From contig NZ_WHJH01000063.1 of the NCBI RefSeq assembly GCF_011682145.1, positions 1 through 35,465 of the forward strand: a DNA stretch of 35,465 bases. The letters are read 5' to 3'. The DNA comes from Massilia mucilaginosa (GTDB lineage Bacteria; Pseudomonadota; Gammaproteobacteria; Burkholderiales; Burkholderiaceae_D). The notes under the pieces are model-generated. The model ran no database searches. It was given only the letters and a program-made list of their open reading frames with translations, and was not told where the DNA came from. Every line of letters begins with the position of its first letter. Positions within the stretch are counted from its first letter, which is position 1. Below are positions 8,495 through 16,298 of the stretch, piece by piece. A program made the translations under genes and the position numbers.

Positions 8495-9124
8495 TCAGGT
8501 AAGGTTCCATTGGTGCATGACCGCGATCAGTTTGGAACCATAGTCGGGGTCCGTCGCATAGCCCAGTTGATGCAATCGCTCAGCCCAGACAAGCGGGTCG
8601 CTCGAATCGAACAGCGTGTGGTAGCGCGGGTTGGCGGTCAAGAACGTCGCGTGCGCATCGAGCGACTGCTGAAAGCTGTCGTAGGCCGCGAAGTGGCATT
8701 CCTTGCGTTCGGAAACGCCGTTGACTACTTCGTGCGTCCAGATCGTCACGTACCGCTGCTGCGGACGCGACTTGATGCCGAACAGGTTGTAGCTATAGAC
8801 CCCGCTGTTGATGTCAGTCGGCACGCTGCGTCCATAGCTCGATTCGAGGATGGCTTGCGCCGTCGTCAGCGCAGCCGGGACGCGGGTCGTGGCTTGACTG
8901 GCGCGGGCGTCCGCATGGATTGCCGTGACAAATGAGATTTTCAAGGCGTGCTCGGTGGCCGCACCACATATGCCATCTGGCGCGACACCCAGCAGCGACT
9001 GGAGTTGCGTTACTTCGGCGCCGCGGCTGCCTGGATGCAAACCGGCAGCCAGGCGTCCGATGGTCGACCAGCATGGCGTGGCGCCGGGTTCGGGCGCCAC
9101 AGGGTTGATTGCACTATTGATCAT
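8495..9124 (-). CDS. Peptidoglycan hydrolase: PG-binding domain plus glucosaminidase domain
   Basis: A 209-aa protein with two domains. Residues about 32-61 are a PG_binding_1-like unit (SRGAEVTQLQSLLGVAPDGI, then GAAT). Residues about 65-205 are a FlgJ/GH73-type glucosaminidase domain, with the catalytic glutamate in AILESSYGRS (Glu94), the YNLFGIK motif near 117 and FAAYDSFQQSLDAHATFL near 148. Enzymes of this type cut the glycan strand at N-acetylglucosamine. No signal peptide or membrane segment is visible, so export would need another route: a secretion machine, lysis, or a holin-like helper. It sits beside a lipoprotein and a membrane protein, suggesting a job in opening the cell wall for an envelope structure. 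Confidence 0.82.
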   Translation of the reverse strand: MINSAINPVAPEPGATPCWSTIGRLAAGLHPGSRGAEVTQLQSLLGVAPDGICGAATEHALKISFVTAIHADARASQATTRVPAALTTAQAILESSYGRSVPTDINSGVYSYNLFGIKSRPQQRYVTIWTHEVVNGVSERKECHFAAYDSFQQSLDAHATFLTANPRYHTLFDSSDPLVWAERLHQLGYATDPDYGSKLIAVMHQWNLT

Positions 9125-9207
9125 GGAATGCTCCTTGTGAGTCGAAAAGTACGCCGCTGCCGCCAGCGCATTGCGAAAAGAGGGCGGCGCGGACGCGTCG
9201 CGGTCAA

Positions 9208-9501
9208 CTACAATATCGCCGCCAGTGATGGAACCAGTTTGGCGATCACCAGCGCGGACTCCCCCAGGGACGTAATCCTCGTACCGAGCTCAGCCTGCTG
9301 CATATTGTGTCTGGTGGCTTCCTCGAGGAGGCCAATCAAGTCCGCATGGGCGGCCGTCCCGCCACCGTCGGGAATGGCATCGGCAATGTCGTCCACGGAC
9401 AGGGATGCGACGTTTTTCAAGTGGCTGTCGTTGTCGAACGCCGCTTGATCCTGGAGTGAACTGGCCTCCCGGGCATCTTGGACATCGTCGTTATCGCTCA
9501 T
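9208..9501 (-). CDS. Small acidic protein of unknown function
   Basis: A 97-aa protein with a very acidic N-terminus (MSDNDDVQDAREASSLQDQ) and a helical, mildly hydrophobic C-terminal half (LGESALVIAKLVPSLAAIL). It starts behind a good AGGAG site that overlaps the TAG stop of the lipoprotein gene, so the two are probably co-translated. The C-terminal helix might insert in or lie on a membrane. I compared it mentally with RebB/killing-trait proteins because of the small size and helical C-terminus, but the sequence pattern does not match well. Confidence 0.55.
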   Translation of the reverse strand: MSDNDDVQDAREASSLQDQAAFDNDSHLKNVASLSVDDIADAIPDGGGTAAHADLIGLLEEATRHNMQQAELGTRITSLGESALVIAKLVPSLAAIL

Positions 9502-9510
9502 GCGTTGCTC

Positions 9511-10191
9511 CTAATGTGCAGTGTTAAGCTGCATTAACATCTCGAATTGACGGACGATGTGCGACACGTCGTTTCGTCCGCTGGCTATTTCCTTGTGGGC
9601 GTCCTGATGCAGGGTGTCGATCTTTTCGGACACGTCGGCGAGCGATCTGGACGTCTCTGCCTGCCAGGCCGCGGGCACGATGTTCTTCAGCGTCTTGTCC
9701 TGTTCATGTTTCAGCTTCACGAGCGAGGATAAATAGGCGGTGACAGCGATATTTGCCCGCAGCATATGGTCGTACGACTCGGTGATCCTGGTGGTGAGGA
9801 GCTTTTGCTGTTCGCGTATCGGCGCGAGATTTTTCTTGCGAAATTCTTCGATGTTGTTTCGAACGACAATCAAATAGGCCTTGAGAGAATCAAGGTCGGC
9901 CTGGCGGTTCTGGTCGACACCCACCGGACTTGCCGGTCGGCCGGTCGCGGTGGCGCTGTGCGGGGATTGTTTCCAGGTGGCGTTGAGTTGATGGGGCGCA
10001 TACACGTCGTCGACGAAACGGTTGGCGTCGGCCTCGACCCTGGCGTAATACAGCTCGACCAGTTTCAGATGGGCGCGCCGCGTCTGCGCCAGGTCTTGTC
10101 CCAATGCGGTGGACAATTGCACCGATTGCGTGGGGACCTCGGCACAGCCGGCGAGCGATATCGTCAACAACAGAATCAGCGACAATTTCAT
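9511..10191 (-). CDS. Outer- or inner-membrane lipoprotein with long helices
   Basis: A 226-aa protein starting MKLSLILLLTISLAGC: a signal peptide with lipobox LAGC, so Cys16 is lipidated. The start at 10191 has a GGAGG site; an upstream in-frame ATG at 10209 would bury the signal peptide. The rest is predicted helical, with many Lys, Glu and Gln heptads (for example NNIEEFRKKNLAPIREQQKL), and probably forms a coiled coil in the periplasm. Position +2 is Ala, which favours outer-membrane sorting. It lies 34 bases downstream of a membrane protein gene and may form an envelope complex with it. The family is not recognised. Confidence 0.7.
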   Translation of the reverse strand: MKLSLILLLTISLAGCAEVPTQSVQLSTALGQDLAQTRRAHLKLVELYYARVEADANRFVDDVYAPHQLNATWKQSPHSATATGRPASPVGVDQNRQADLDSLKAYLIVVRNNIEEFRKKNLAPIREQQKLLTTRITESYDHMLRANIAVTAYLSSLVKLKHEQDKTLKNIVPAAWQAETSRSLADVSEKIDTLHQDAHKEIASGRNDVSHIVRQFEMLMQLNTAH

Positions 10192-10225
10192 GCAACCTCC
10201 ACGTATCAAAAAGCCACCCGCACAC

Positions 10226-11305
10226 TTACGAATTCTTGAGGACAGTACGTATTTTCTGTATTGCCGCCTGCACTTTGGCCGGATCGCCGCTGGCGTCGCG
10301 CAGGTCCGGCAGGATGTTCTCGACGGCCGCCCGCGTCTCGGCCTGTGTCGCCGTCATCTTTGCCTGCGCCTGGTCGCTGCCATCACCGCGGATCGCGGCC
10401 AGCATGACTTCGACGATGCGTTGCAGGATCGATTCGACGGCTTCCGCGGCGTACCCTCCCAGTATGGCCAGCACGCCTGAAGAACTGAGCGCGATGCCCG
10501 GGATCGACGCCAGCGCTTGTTTCAATGCCGGGCCCAGCGCCGTCGCCAGGATCACGCCGCCGATCACCCCCGTAATGAAGCGCGCGATGTAGACCGCGTT
10601 ATACCTGGGATCGTAGGAACGCTTGACCAGGTAAGGTTGCGTTTTGACCAGCACATAGAACGCCGCGCCCAAGGCCGCGCCGGAAAAAATGTGCAAGGCC
10701 AACAAGACCATGCCGTCGAAGCCGGCGCCGCTCATGGCTGCGTCCAGCGCCGTCCCGGCCGCGGCGTTGTCGGCCGTGGCCAGTAAATGCGCGCTTGTCA
10801 TGAACGTCAGCGCGCAGACGACGGCCACCAGCGCCGCGCTCTTGACCACCAGCGGTACTCCTCCCATCAGCCGGTGCTTGCCAGGCGACGGTTCCGACAC
10901 CGCCAGCGTGAGCGCGGTGGCGGGGGCGATCAAGGCCGACAGGTCCTGGTGCACCATCAGCAGCAGCACTTGCGCATTGACGGGCCCTGGCGTCGCCTGG
11001 CCGGCGTCGCCGCCCCCGGCGTCGGCTGCTTCGGACCATGGCGCCACCAAGGCCTCGGCCACGTCGGACACCGGCGCCATGCGTCTGGCCACCAGGATGG
11101 CGTCGAGCTTCGCGATATCGTTGACCAGTTGCTGGGCGAGCGTCATGCCGTTCTTGCCGGCATAGCGCAACATGCGCCGGCAGTCGCACACCAGGTCTGG
11201 CGTGGCGAGACTGGCCGTGTCCGTATTTGCGTCCGGAAACGGGTCCGGCAGCGCCTGCGGGAGCGTTGTTCCGGTGTCCTGCTGAAGGCCGCTGTCGGTC
11301 GTCAT
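10226..11305 (-). CDS. Inner-membrane protein with about four transmembrane segments
   Basis: A 359-aa protein. The first 145 residues are soluble and Asp/Ala-rich (CDCRRMLRYAGKNG near 40-53). Hydrophobic stretches follow: VKSAALVAVVCALTFMTSAHL (about 160), MVLLALHIFSGAALGAAFYV (about 200), IARFITGVIGGVILATALG (about 240) and SGVLAILGGYAAEAVESIL (about 270). The C-terminal 70 residues are charged and helical. The start has an AAGGAT site. The family is not recognised. The soluble N-domain followed by a membrane core, next to a lipoprotein and a wall hydrolase, suggests an envelope assembly. The upstream neighbour is 135 bases away, so this gene may have its own promoter. Confidence 0.68.
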   Translation of the reverse strand: MTTDSGLQQDTGTTLPQALPDPFPDANTDTASLATPDLVCDCRRMLRYAGKNGMTLAQQLVNDIAKLDAILVARRMAPVSDVAEALVAPWSEAADAGGGDAGQATPGPVNAQVLLLMVHQDLSALIAPATALTLAVSEPSPGKHRLMGGVPLVVKSAALVAVVCALTFMTSAHLLATADNAAAGTALDAAMSGAGFDGMVLLALHIFSGAALGAAFYVLVKTQPYLVKRSYDPRYNAVYIARFITGVIGGVILATALGPALKQALASIPGIALSSSGVLAILGGYAAEAVESILQRIVEVMLAAIRGDGSDQAQAKMTATQAETRAAVENILPDLRDASGDPAKVQAAIQKIRTVLKNS

Positions 11306-11440
11306 GATCGATCCTTGTGGGAAGGGCGGGTGCGGCGCCGCCAGTTGAAGTCAGGTCCAACGATAGCTTGTCCGGCGCGCCGCCATCAGTATCGGAAGGT
11401 AACTGTTACGGTAGCGCGGCGCCTGGCGCAACATCCATGC

Positions 11441-12301
11441 TCAGACCGTACGCAGTCGATCACCGGAAAAGTGAGCCTGCAATTCACAACACACGGCGAG
11501 CGCGAGTTGTTCCTGTAACAGCACCGTGCACGCCGCCTGGCGATCAAACTGCCTGGACCACGTGATACTGCCATTGCACAGGTCGAGCAGACGAAAGCTG
11601 GCGCGCATCAGGTCGTTCTCGAAACGCACGCTGCCTTCGATGCGGTAGTGCCGCCGCGGACCTGACGCGGCGTGCGGGGCGCCTGTGCCGGGTATCGACT
11701 GTACGAACGTGTCGTGCTGGACAACGCTGCTGCCAAATTGCTGGTACATGCGGTCGCACAGCTCCTCGCTCAGCCCGAGAGAAAAGTAGCGCGCCGATGG
11801 GTCGGTCGCGATCGACTGTACGGGGCCGATTGCAATCGTGTAGCATGCTTCGCCCGACCCGGCGTGGCGCCCGGCGCGCGCGATTGTTGGAGCAAAGCTG
11901 CCGAGCGGCACCGAAAAAATCACGTCGGCATGGACGCTTTCCATTGCGTAGTACGTTTGCAAGCGCTTGCGCAAGCGGCCCATTTGCACCCGCACGATGG
12001 GGTCCTCGGCGGGATCGTAGCGCGCCGGATCGCGGTCGAAAACCTCGATCCCGATAATCATTTCCTTGAAGCTCTGCGCCGGACACGCCATGCGGCGCTC
12101 GACCAGAAACCGCAGCAGGCGGCGCATGCGATGGGCCTTGGCGAATGGCGCGCTGGCCAATAGCCGGCCCAGCGCGGCGGTCACTTCCGCGCCCTTGATG
12201 GGGCGCTCCATGACCTCGGGCACCTCGTCGTCAAGCGTGAACAAGGGCGCGCCTGGCGCCAGCGCGTGCTGGATAATGTGCTCGCTGATGATCGCTTCCA
12301 T
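11441..12301 (-). CDS. CadC/TolB-type regulatory protein (DNA-binding-like N-domain plus FlgO/TolB-like domain)
   Basis: A 286-aa protein. Residues about 45-135 match the N-terminal domain found in many adenylate-cyclase- and TPR-linked regulators: RMRRLLRFLVERRM, then SFKEMIIGIEVFDRDPARYD, PAEDPIVRVQMGRLRKRLQT and a final PLGSFAPTI strand. This domain resembles winged-helix response-regulator DNA-binding units. Residues about 150-280 resemble the TolB/FlgO-like domain of the same proteins (YFSLGLSEELCDRMYQQF, then YRIEGSVRFENDLMRASF). No transmembrane helix is seen, so it may be a soluble sensor or regulator. Its place downstream of the kinase suggests it takes part in the same signalling chain. 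Confidence 0.7.
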   Translation of the reverse strand: MEAIISEHIIQHALAPGAPLFTLDDEVPEVMERPIKGAEVTAALGRLLASAPFAKAHRMRRLLRFLVERRMACPAQSFKEMIIGIEVFDRDPARYDPAEDPIVRVQMGRLRKRLQTYYAMESVHADVIFSVPLGSFAPTIARAGRHAGSGEACYTIAIGPVQSIATDPSARYFSLGLSEELCDRMYQQFGSSVVQHDTFVQSIPGTGAPHAASGPRRHYRIEGSVRFENDLMRASFRLLDLCNGSITWSRQFDRQAACTVLLQEQLALAVCCELQAHFSGDRLRTV

Positions 12302-12419
12302 GGGTGCCTGCTTTCATGTTAAGGAGATGGCTGGTGCGGAACGGCGCTGTCTGGTGTCGTTTGCAGAGCAACAATACCGCGCGGCATCCTTATCAACGAC
12401 CACGCCCGATATCACCCGA

Positions 12420-13421
12420 TCACACCGTATAACGGCCTGCCGTGAGGGGACGCGATCGCGTTGCCGCGTCGTCAAACTGGTCCGCCGCCAGCGCGTGTCG
12501 TCGCGGGTCCGGCCCGGCATCGGGAATGCCGGCCAGATCGAGCAGCAACAATTGCCGCTGTAACTGTGCGGAGTCGGCGATACGGCCTTGCGCGTTCTTG
12601 TGTGTGGCCTGGCGCAGAAGCGCGCCCAGCGGATGACCCTCCAGTTGCACCGGTATGGGGATCGGCTCGTCGCTGAGTTGCCGTTCAATAACGCGCCGCA
12701 TGCTGCGGCCGGACACGATGGACTGGCCACTCAGGCATTCGAGCAGCACCAGGCCCCACGCATAGATGTCGACACTCGGGCTCGGGATAGCGCCGCGTAA
12801 TTGTTCCGGTGCACTGTAGGCCGGCGAGCATGCGGTGCGTGCGTCGCGCTGCCGGAAGGGATCGACCGGAAGCTGGACTGCGCTACCGAAGTCAATGATT
12901 TTTGCGCGCTGTAGTGCCGGCGTGACCGGATCAGCCGGCAGCAACATGATGTTGTGCGGCTTGATGTCGCAATGGACCACGCCTTGCGCGTGCAGATAGA
13001 CGAGTGCCGCCAGCACCTGGGTCATGATCGACACGGCAGAGCGGCCATCCATGCCACCCCGCAGCAACAGGCGCTCGCGCAGCGTCTCGCCGGGCACATA
13101 GTCGAACACGGCGAACACCTGGCCATCGGCGCTCTCGCCCCAATCGTGCAAACCGGCCAGGTTGGGGTGGCACAGCGTGCCGCACAGGGTGATTTCGTGG
13201 CGCAGTTGCCGGATTTGCTGCAGTGGCGTGGCGCCGTTCCGCGATGGGCAGGCCGGTACGGGCGGGTTGATCAATTTGATGGCCACCGTTTCCAGCGTCT
13301 CGAGCCGCACGGCCTTGAACACGGAGCCGTAGCCGCCACGGCCGAGCAAGCTGACGACCCGGTAGCGATGACGCGCACTGTCCAATGTGGTGATTTGCAG
13401 GCGGCGCTCGCTTGGACTCAA
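12420..13421 (-). CDS. Soluble Ser/Thr protein kinase (Hanks type)
   Basis: A 333-aa protein containing a full kinase domain: glycine loop GRGGYGSV (about 28-35), VAIK lysine (Lys49), catalytic loop HCDIKPHN (about 150-157, Asp152), DFG (about 178-180) and SAPEQ (about 203-207). The catalytic-loop arginine usually found before Asp is Cys here, so it is a non-RD kinase and may not need activation-loop phosphorylation. There is no PASTA or transmembrane segment; the C-terminal 50 residues are a short tail. It lies between the FHA gene and the CadC/TolB-type gene. A kinase that phosphorylates threonines read by the FHA protein is the natural inference, as in T6SS TagF/PpkA-Fha signalling, although no T6SS core gene is nearby. 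Confidence 0.9.
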   Translation of the reverse strand: MSPSERRLQITTLDSARHRYRVVSLLGRGGYGSVFKAVRLETLETVAIKLINPPVPACPSRNGATPLQQIRQLRHEITLCGTLCHPNLAGLHDWGESADGQVFAVFDYVPGETLRERLLLRGGMDGRSAVSIMTQVLAALVYLHAQGVVHCDIKPHNIMLLPADPVTPALQRAKIIDFGSAVQLPVDPFRQRDARTACSPAYSAPEQLRGAIPSPSVDIYAWGLVLLECLSGQSIVSGRSMRRVIERQLSDEPIPIPVQLEGHPLGALLRQATHKNAQGRIADSAQLQRQLLLLDLAGIPDAGPDPRRHALAADQFDDAATRSRPLTAGRYTV

Positions 13422-13453
13422 CTTTTCCGATATCGGTGCCGTTAAAAATATTG

Positions 13454-13482
13454 ACTGTACGAGTGCGCACGCCGCCGCTCAA
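13454..13482 (-). promoter_or_regulatory. Candidate sigma70 promoter for the kinase gene
   Basis: On the - strand TTGAGC, a 17-base spacer and TACAGT lie about 30 bases upstream of the kinase ATG (13421). Each box matches the consensus in four of six positions. The rest of the 298-base gap up to the FHA gene holds nothing else I recognise. Confidence 0.3.
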
Positions 13483-13719
13483 TCACGCAGACCAAGCGTC
13501 GCCAGGCGCGGATAAGCAGGTGTGTGCGGCCGATGGCAGGGTGGCATGGGACAAGCGCCGCGCCAGCGCATCAGCGCGCATGGGGACCTGGATGCGGCTG
13601 CGGGGAATGGCGCTCAGTGCGGGGCATGACGCAACAACATGCACGATAGCGGACAAGTGGCCTCGATCCGGCAGCGCTATGGGCAGTCGCTCGGCGTGCG
13701 CAGGAAAGGGGCGGCCATG

Positions 13720-14712
13720 TCAGGGCGCGGCGCGGGCGTGCGCGGCGGGCTCCGCATGCGTCCTGCCGGGATCGAAGACCGCTTCCGAGCGGGCTCCCAG
13801 GCGTATCTCGAATGCGAAATTTCCAAATCGCAGTTCGCCACGGCGGCGTTCGATGAAATTGACGAGTGTCGGGTTCCCGCTCACGGCCTCGCTGATCTGG
13901 TGCCGGGCGCGGTGCAGCTGCATGTTGAGGTGCTTGGGGTCGATGCGCAGCATATCGGCCAATTGTCCGGCGCCGAGCCAGCCCTGGCTGTAGCGGTCGA
14001 AACCGCGCTGCGCGTCGAACACGCGTTGCCGCGCCAGGATCAACAGGCCGTAATGGTGGCTGCGCTCGCCCAGATCGACGAGCGAGGGGCCGAGCGCGAC
14101 CCGCAATTGCACATGCTCTTCGTTCTGGCTGACGATGAAGGTGAACTTGATGGCGCCCCCCCTGGTGTCGCGCAGCGCGGCGAGGGGCGCAGTCGCCTCG
14201 ATCAGCATGGCGGCGACATAGTGCCAGATCTGCTGATTGACGCACAAGGTATCGCCATCGTTGAGCAGATGGCAGCCGTCGGCGTCTTCATGCAGCCATT
14301 GGCCATGTTGATCCTGATAAACTGCCGCTTCGGGAACATGCTGGTCCGGCAATAAATGCAGGCCCGTCAGTGCGATGGGCGGCTGGGCTGGATCGGACGG
14401 CAGCAAGAGCGGGAGCGGCGGATCGAGATCGAGCACGCGCCACTGGCTGGCGGCGCTGGCGAAGCGAATCGTGTCGCCGGGCGCCAGCACGTGCCGGGCG
14501 TGCGCGCCGATGGCTTGCCCATTGATGTAAGTGCCGTTGCGGCTGTGATCGCACAACAGCCAACTGCTGCCATCCCAGCGTATCGACGCGTGGATTTGCG
14601 AGGCGTCCGCGCCGTCGACCGGGGTGTCGACCCTGTTTCGATTACGCCCAAATAGATGCAGGGAGCGTAAATGGAGGCGCTCCTGGGTGTGTTGACCTTG
14701 TAGTTTAGCCAT
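13720..14712 (-). CDS. FHA-domain protein with a C-terminal helix-turn-helix-like region
   Basis: A 330-aa protein. Residues about 15-95 form an FHA domain: FGRNRN (Gly22-Arg23), QIHASI, and the loop HSRNGTYINGQ with the key Asn-Gly. FHA domains bind phosphothreonine. The middle (about 100-215) is a beta-rich linker domain. Residues about 245-315 contain a helix-turn-helix-like stretch (WLGAGQLADMLRIDPKHLNM, then HRARHQ) closing with ERRRGELRFGNFAFEI, a pattern I associate with FHA-linked transcription-type domains. It probably reads the phosphorylation state set by the adjacent kinase. The ribosome binding site is weak, and a 10-bp inverted repeat lies just upstream of the start. Confidence 0.82.
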   Translation of the reverse strand: MAKLQGQHTQERLHLRSLHLFGRNRNRVDTPVDGADASQIHASIRWDGSSWLLCDHSRNGTYINGQAIGAHARHVLAPGDTIRFASAASQWRVLDLDPPLPLLLPSDPAQPPIALTGLHLLPDQHVPEAAVYQDQHGQWLHEDADGCHLLNDGDTLCVNQQIWHYVAAMLIEATAPLAALRDTRGGAIKFTFIVSQNEEHVQLRVALGPSLVDLGERSHHYGLLILARQRVFDAQRGFDRYSQGWLGAGQLADMLRIDPKHLNMQLHRARHQISEAVSGNPTLVNFIERRRGELRFGNFAFEIRLGARSEAVFDPGRTHAEPAAHARAAP

Positions 14713-14728
14713 GCCCGGTTCTGTGAAA

Positions 14729-14757
14729 GCAATTTGACATCAAGCAAGTCAAATTGC
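14729..14757. promoter_or_regulatory. 10-bp perfect inverted repeat before the FHA gene
   Basis: The arms gcaatttgac (14729-14738) and gtcaaattgc (14748-14757) surround a 9-base spacer, 16 to 45 bases upstream of the FHA start codon. A further aatttga-like half site lies at about 14762-14768. This could be an operator for a dimeric regulator, such as the CadC-like protein of this cluster, or a hairpin in the mRNA leader. Confidence 0.45.
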
Positions 14758-14992
14758 CAAATCAAATTACTGCGCAAGTCACTATGCACGCATAGCCGCA
14801 GCGCCAGTTCACTTAGCAATCTGCAAAACTCCCCGGCGGAATCGACCGACGCATTACGCAACTTTGCAATATTGATTATATCTCCGAGGCGATGATCCGA
14901 TGCCAAGTATTCATCGTTGGCCCTTGTGTATCCCGCGTGCGCCGGGCGCACGGGCACGGTGCAGGGCGACGATCGGCGCCGGCGTGCGGCAT

Positions 14993-15022
14993 GTATCATG
15001 CGCGGCGTTACCTTAGTGATAC
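14993..15022. promoter_or_regulatory. gtatca / tgatac inverted repeat upstream of the Stv-like gene
   Basis: Half sites gtatca (14993-14998) and tgatac (15017-15022) are 18 bases apart. The second belongs to tgatacttatc (15017-15027), which also occurs once upstream of the large - strand operon (28141-28151, opposite orientation). This may be a shared control element or a promoter -10 region. Confidence 0.3.
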
Positions 15023-15153
15023 TTATCTTTTTTCACGCCAAATCGTATCGTGGGTTGCGCGCGGGCCGCCATGGCCCTGGCGCCACACCGCGGCCGCTGT
15101 GCGCAGCCGCTTCATTCCGCCAGTAATGATCCTTCATCCACGAGGAGTTTTCC

Positions 15154-15858
15154 ATGCCTGTTACCACCAGTTCCAACGATGTCATTCTCGCCGGCCACGG
15201 CAGTTATGAAGGGGGCGCCGACAATTTCGTGATGCCTGCCAACGTGGATTTTTACTTGTTGCAGCCCGTGGGAACGGGTTTGACCGATGGCCCGGTGCTG
15301 GCGCTGGTCGGCTGCAAGCCGATCGACCGGCTGGTGCTGAGGACCTCGGTCACGGCGGTCTCGGACTTGCAGCCGATGGGCATGCCGAAGATCTTCAGGG
15401 CAGGGGAAAGGGCGCCCAACCTGGTCTTGTATGATCTGGGCAGCTTGAAATCAACGGTACAGGCCGCCATACCACGGGGTGCGAGCAACGTCGTCATGGT
15501 CGCCAAGGATACCAAACTGCAAGATTTGCTCAAAAGCGATGCGGTGCAGAAAGTTATCAAGGCCAATACGGCGAAACAGACAGGCGCCAGGACGCGTGTT
15601 TTTTGGGCGGCGTGCGCCAATCAGGACAGCAATCCCGATGCCGGCCCGTTTGTATGGAGTAACGCTAACGCCGTGGCCCACGCGGCAGTCGCTTACGTCA
15701 AGAGCCTGAAGGACACTGCGCCCAATTATGACAATGCGCTCAAGGCGGCCGGTGCGGCGCTGGACGCGGCAAAAAAGGATCCGTTTGACACTGCCGCGGC
15801 GGTCAAGGCGGCCAAGGTCTTCGATGCGGCGACGGCGGCGGTGTTGAAAGCGCTGTAA
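15154..15858 (+). CDS. Stv-like protein with a possible His/Cys active pair
   Basis: A 234-aa protein behind a good AGGAG site. It opens with VILAGHGSYEGG (His15), then NVDFYLLQPVG, KIFRAGERAPNLVLYDLGS (about 79-97) and RVFWAACANQ (Cys154). This order matches what I remember of the putative adhesin Stv domain family. A His in a G-H-G loop and a Cys after a beta strand also recall caspase/CHAT-type peptidases, so an enzymatic role is possible. The last 70 residues are alanine- and lysine-rich helices (ALDAAKKDPFDTAAAVKAAK). No signal peptide is seen. It is convergent with the large operon and divergent from the kinase/FHA genes, so it may belong to the same system. Confidence 0.6.
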   Translation: MPVTTSSNDVILAGHGSYEGGADNFVMPANVDFYLLQPVGTGLTDGPVLALVGCKPIDRLVLRTSVTAVSDLQPMGMPKIFRAGERAPNLVLYDLGSLKSTVQAAIPRGASNVVMVAKDTKLQDLLKSDAVQKVIKANTAKQTGARTRVFWAACANQDSNPDAGPFVWSNANAVAHAAVAYVKSLKDTAPNYDNALKAAGAALDAAKKDPFDTAAAVKAAKVFDAATAAVLKAL

Positions 15859-15866
15859 AGTCATCC

Positions 15867-15916
15867 CTGGCGCACCTTGCGCCAGGCAGGCGGCAGGGCA
15901 GGCCGGCAGCCTGCCC
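15867..15916. terminator. Two hairpins between convergent genes, candidate bidirectional terminator
   Basis: Arms ctggcgca (15867-15874) and tgcgccag (15878-15885), then gggcaggc (15896-15903) and gcctgccc (15909-15916), sit in the 69 bases between the convergent stops at 15858 and 15928. The position is right for termination on both strands. No T-run follows either hairpin, so intrinsic termination would be weak. Confidence 0.4.
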
Positions 15917-15927
15917 GGCATGGCGCG

Positions 15928-16257
15928 CTACGCCTGCTGTGTGCGGATCGAGTAGCCCCAGTTCTCGCCGACGAAGTCGACGGCATTGAACATATTGAGC
16001 TGGTTGTCCAGCGGTGAAGCGCGTATCACGACGATGTCCTGCTGGGCGATGAGCGCTCCGTTGTGGCTCGCTACCAGCTTGAAGCCGTTGAGGTAAATGT
16101 CGGTGTCGTTGCCATACTCTTGCCACTGCGATTCGGAGGGCGCTAGCGTGAATTGCTTGATGCCAGCCTGATTGTTCGGGTTGTCACTGCTGCGGATCAG
16201 CAGTGTGACCGCCAGTGCGTAGTCGCTTCGATTGGTGAACAGCTTTCTTCCCGCCAT
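15928..16257 (-). CDS. Small beta-rich protein, last gene of the paralogue operon (gene H)
   Basis: A 109-aa protein with alternating hydrophobic strands (YALAVTLLIRSSDN, QFTLAPSESQWQEYG, IYLNGFKLVASHNG, QDIVVIRASPLDNQL) and no signal peptide. The layout suggests a small beta sandwich. The start has a strong AAAGGAG site, and it follows gene G after 41 bases. I recall similar small proteins but no name. It might be a subunit or the exported product of the operon. Confidence 0.6.
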   Translation of the reverse strand: MAGRKLFTNRSDYALAVTLLIRSSDNPNNQAGIKQFTLAPSESQWQEYGNDTDIYLNGFKLVASHNGALIAQQDIVVIRASPLDNQLNMFNAVDFVGENWGYSIRTQQA

Positions 16258-16298
16258 GATTTCTCTCCTTTATTGTCGTTGTTGGTTCGGGCCGGCGC

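Larger units (their letters stand above)
14713..15153. other. AT-richer divergent intergenic region
   Basis: This 441-base stretch separates the - strand FHA gene from the + strand gene at 15154. It is visibly A/T-richer than the genes from 14713 to about 14890. It contains the inverted repeats listed separately (14729-14757 and 14993-15022). An open frame crossing it on the - strand is an extension of a shadow frame with no start signal. It probably holds the two divergent promoters. Confidence 0.5.

Noticed and set aside
9208-9501. RebB / R-body (killing trait) protein
   Set aside because: Size and a helical C-terminus are similar, but the conserved RebB pattern is not present and no other reb genes are nearby.
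14367-14999. 210-aa - strand open frame overlapping the FHA gene start
   Set aside because: It overlaps the FHA domain in another frame and has no ribosome binding site. The part upstream of 14712 is an A/T-rich control region.
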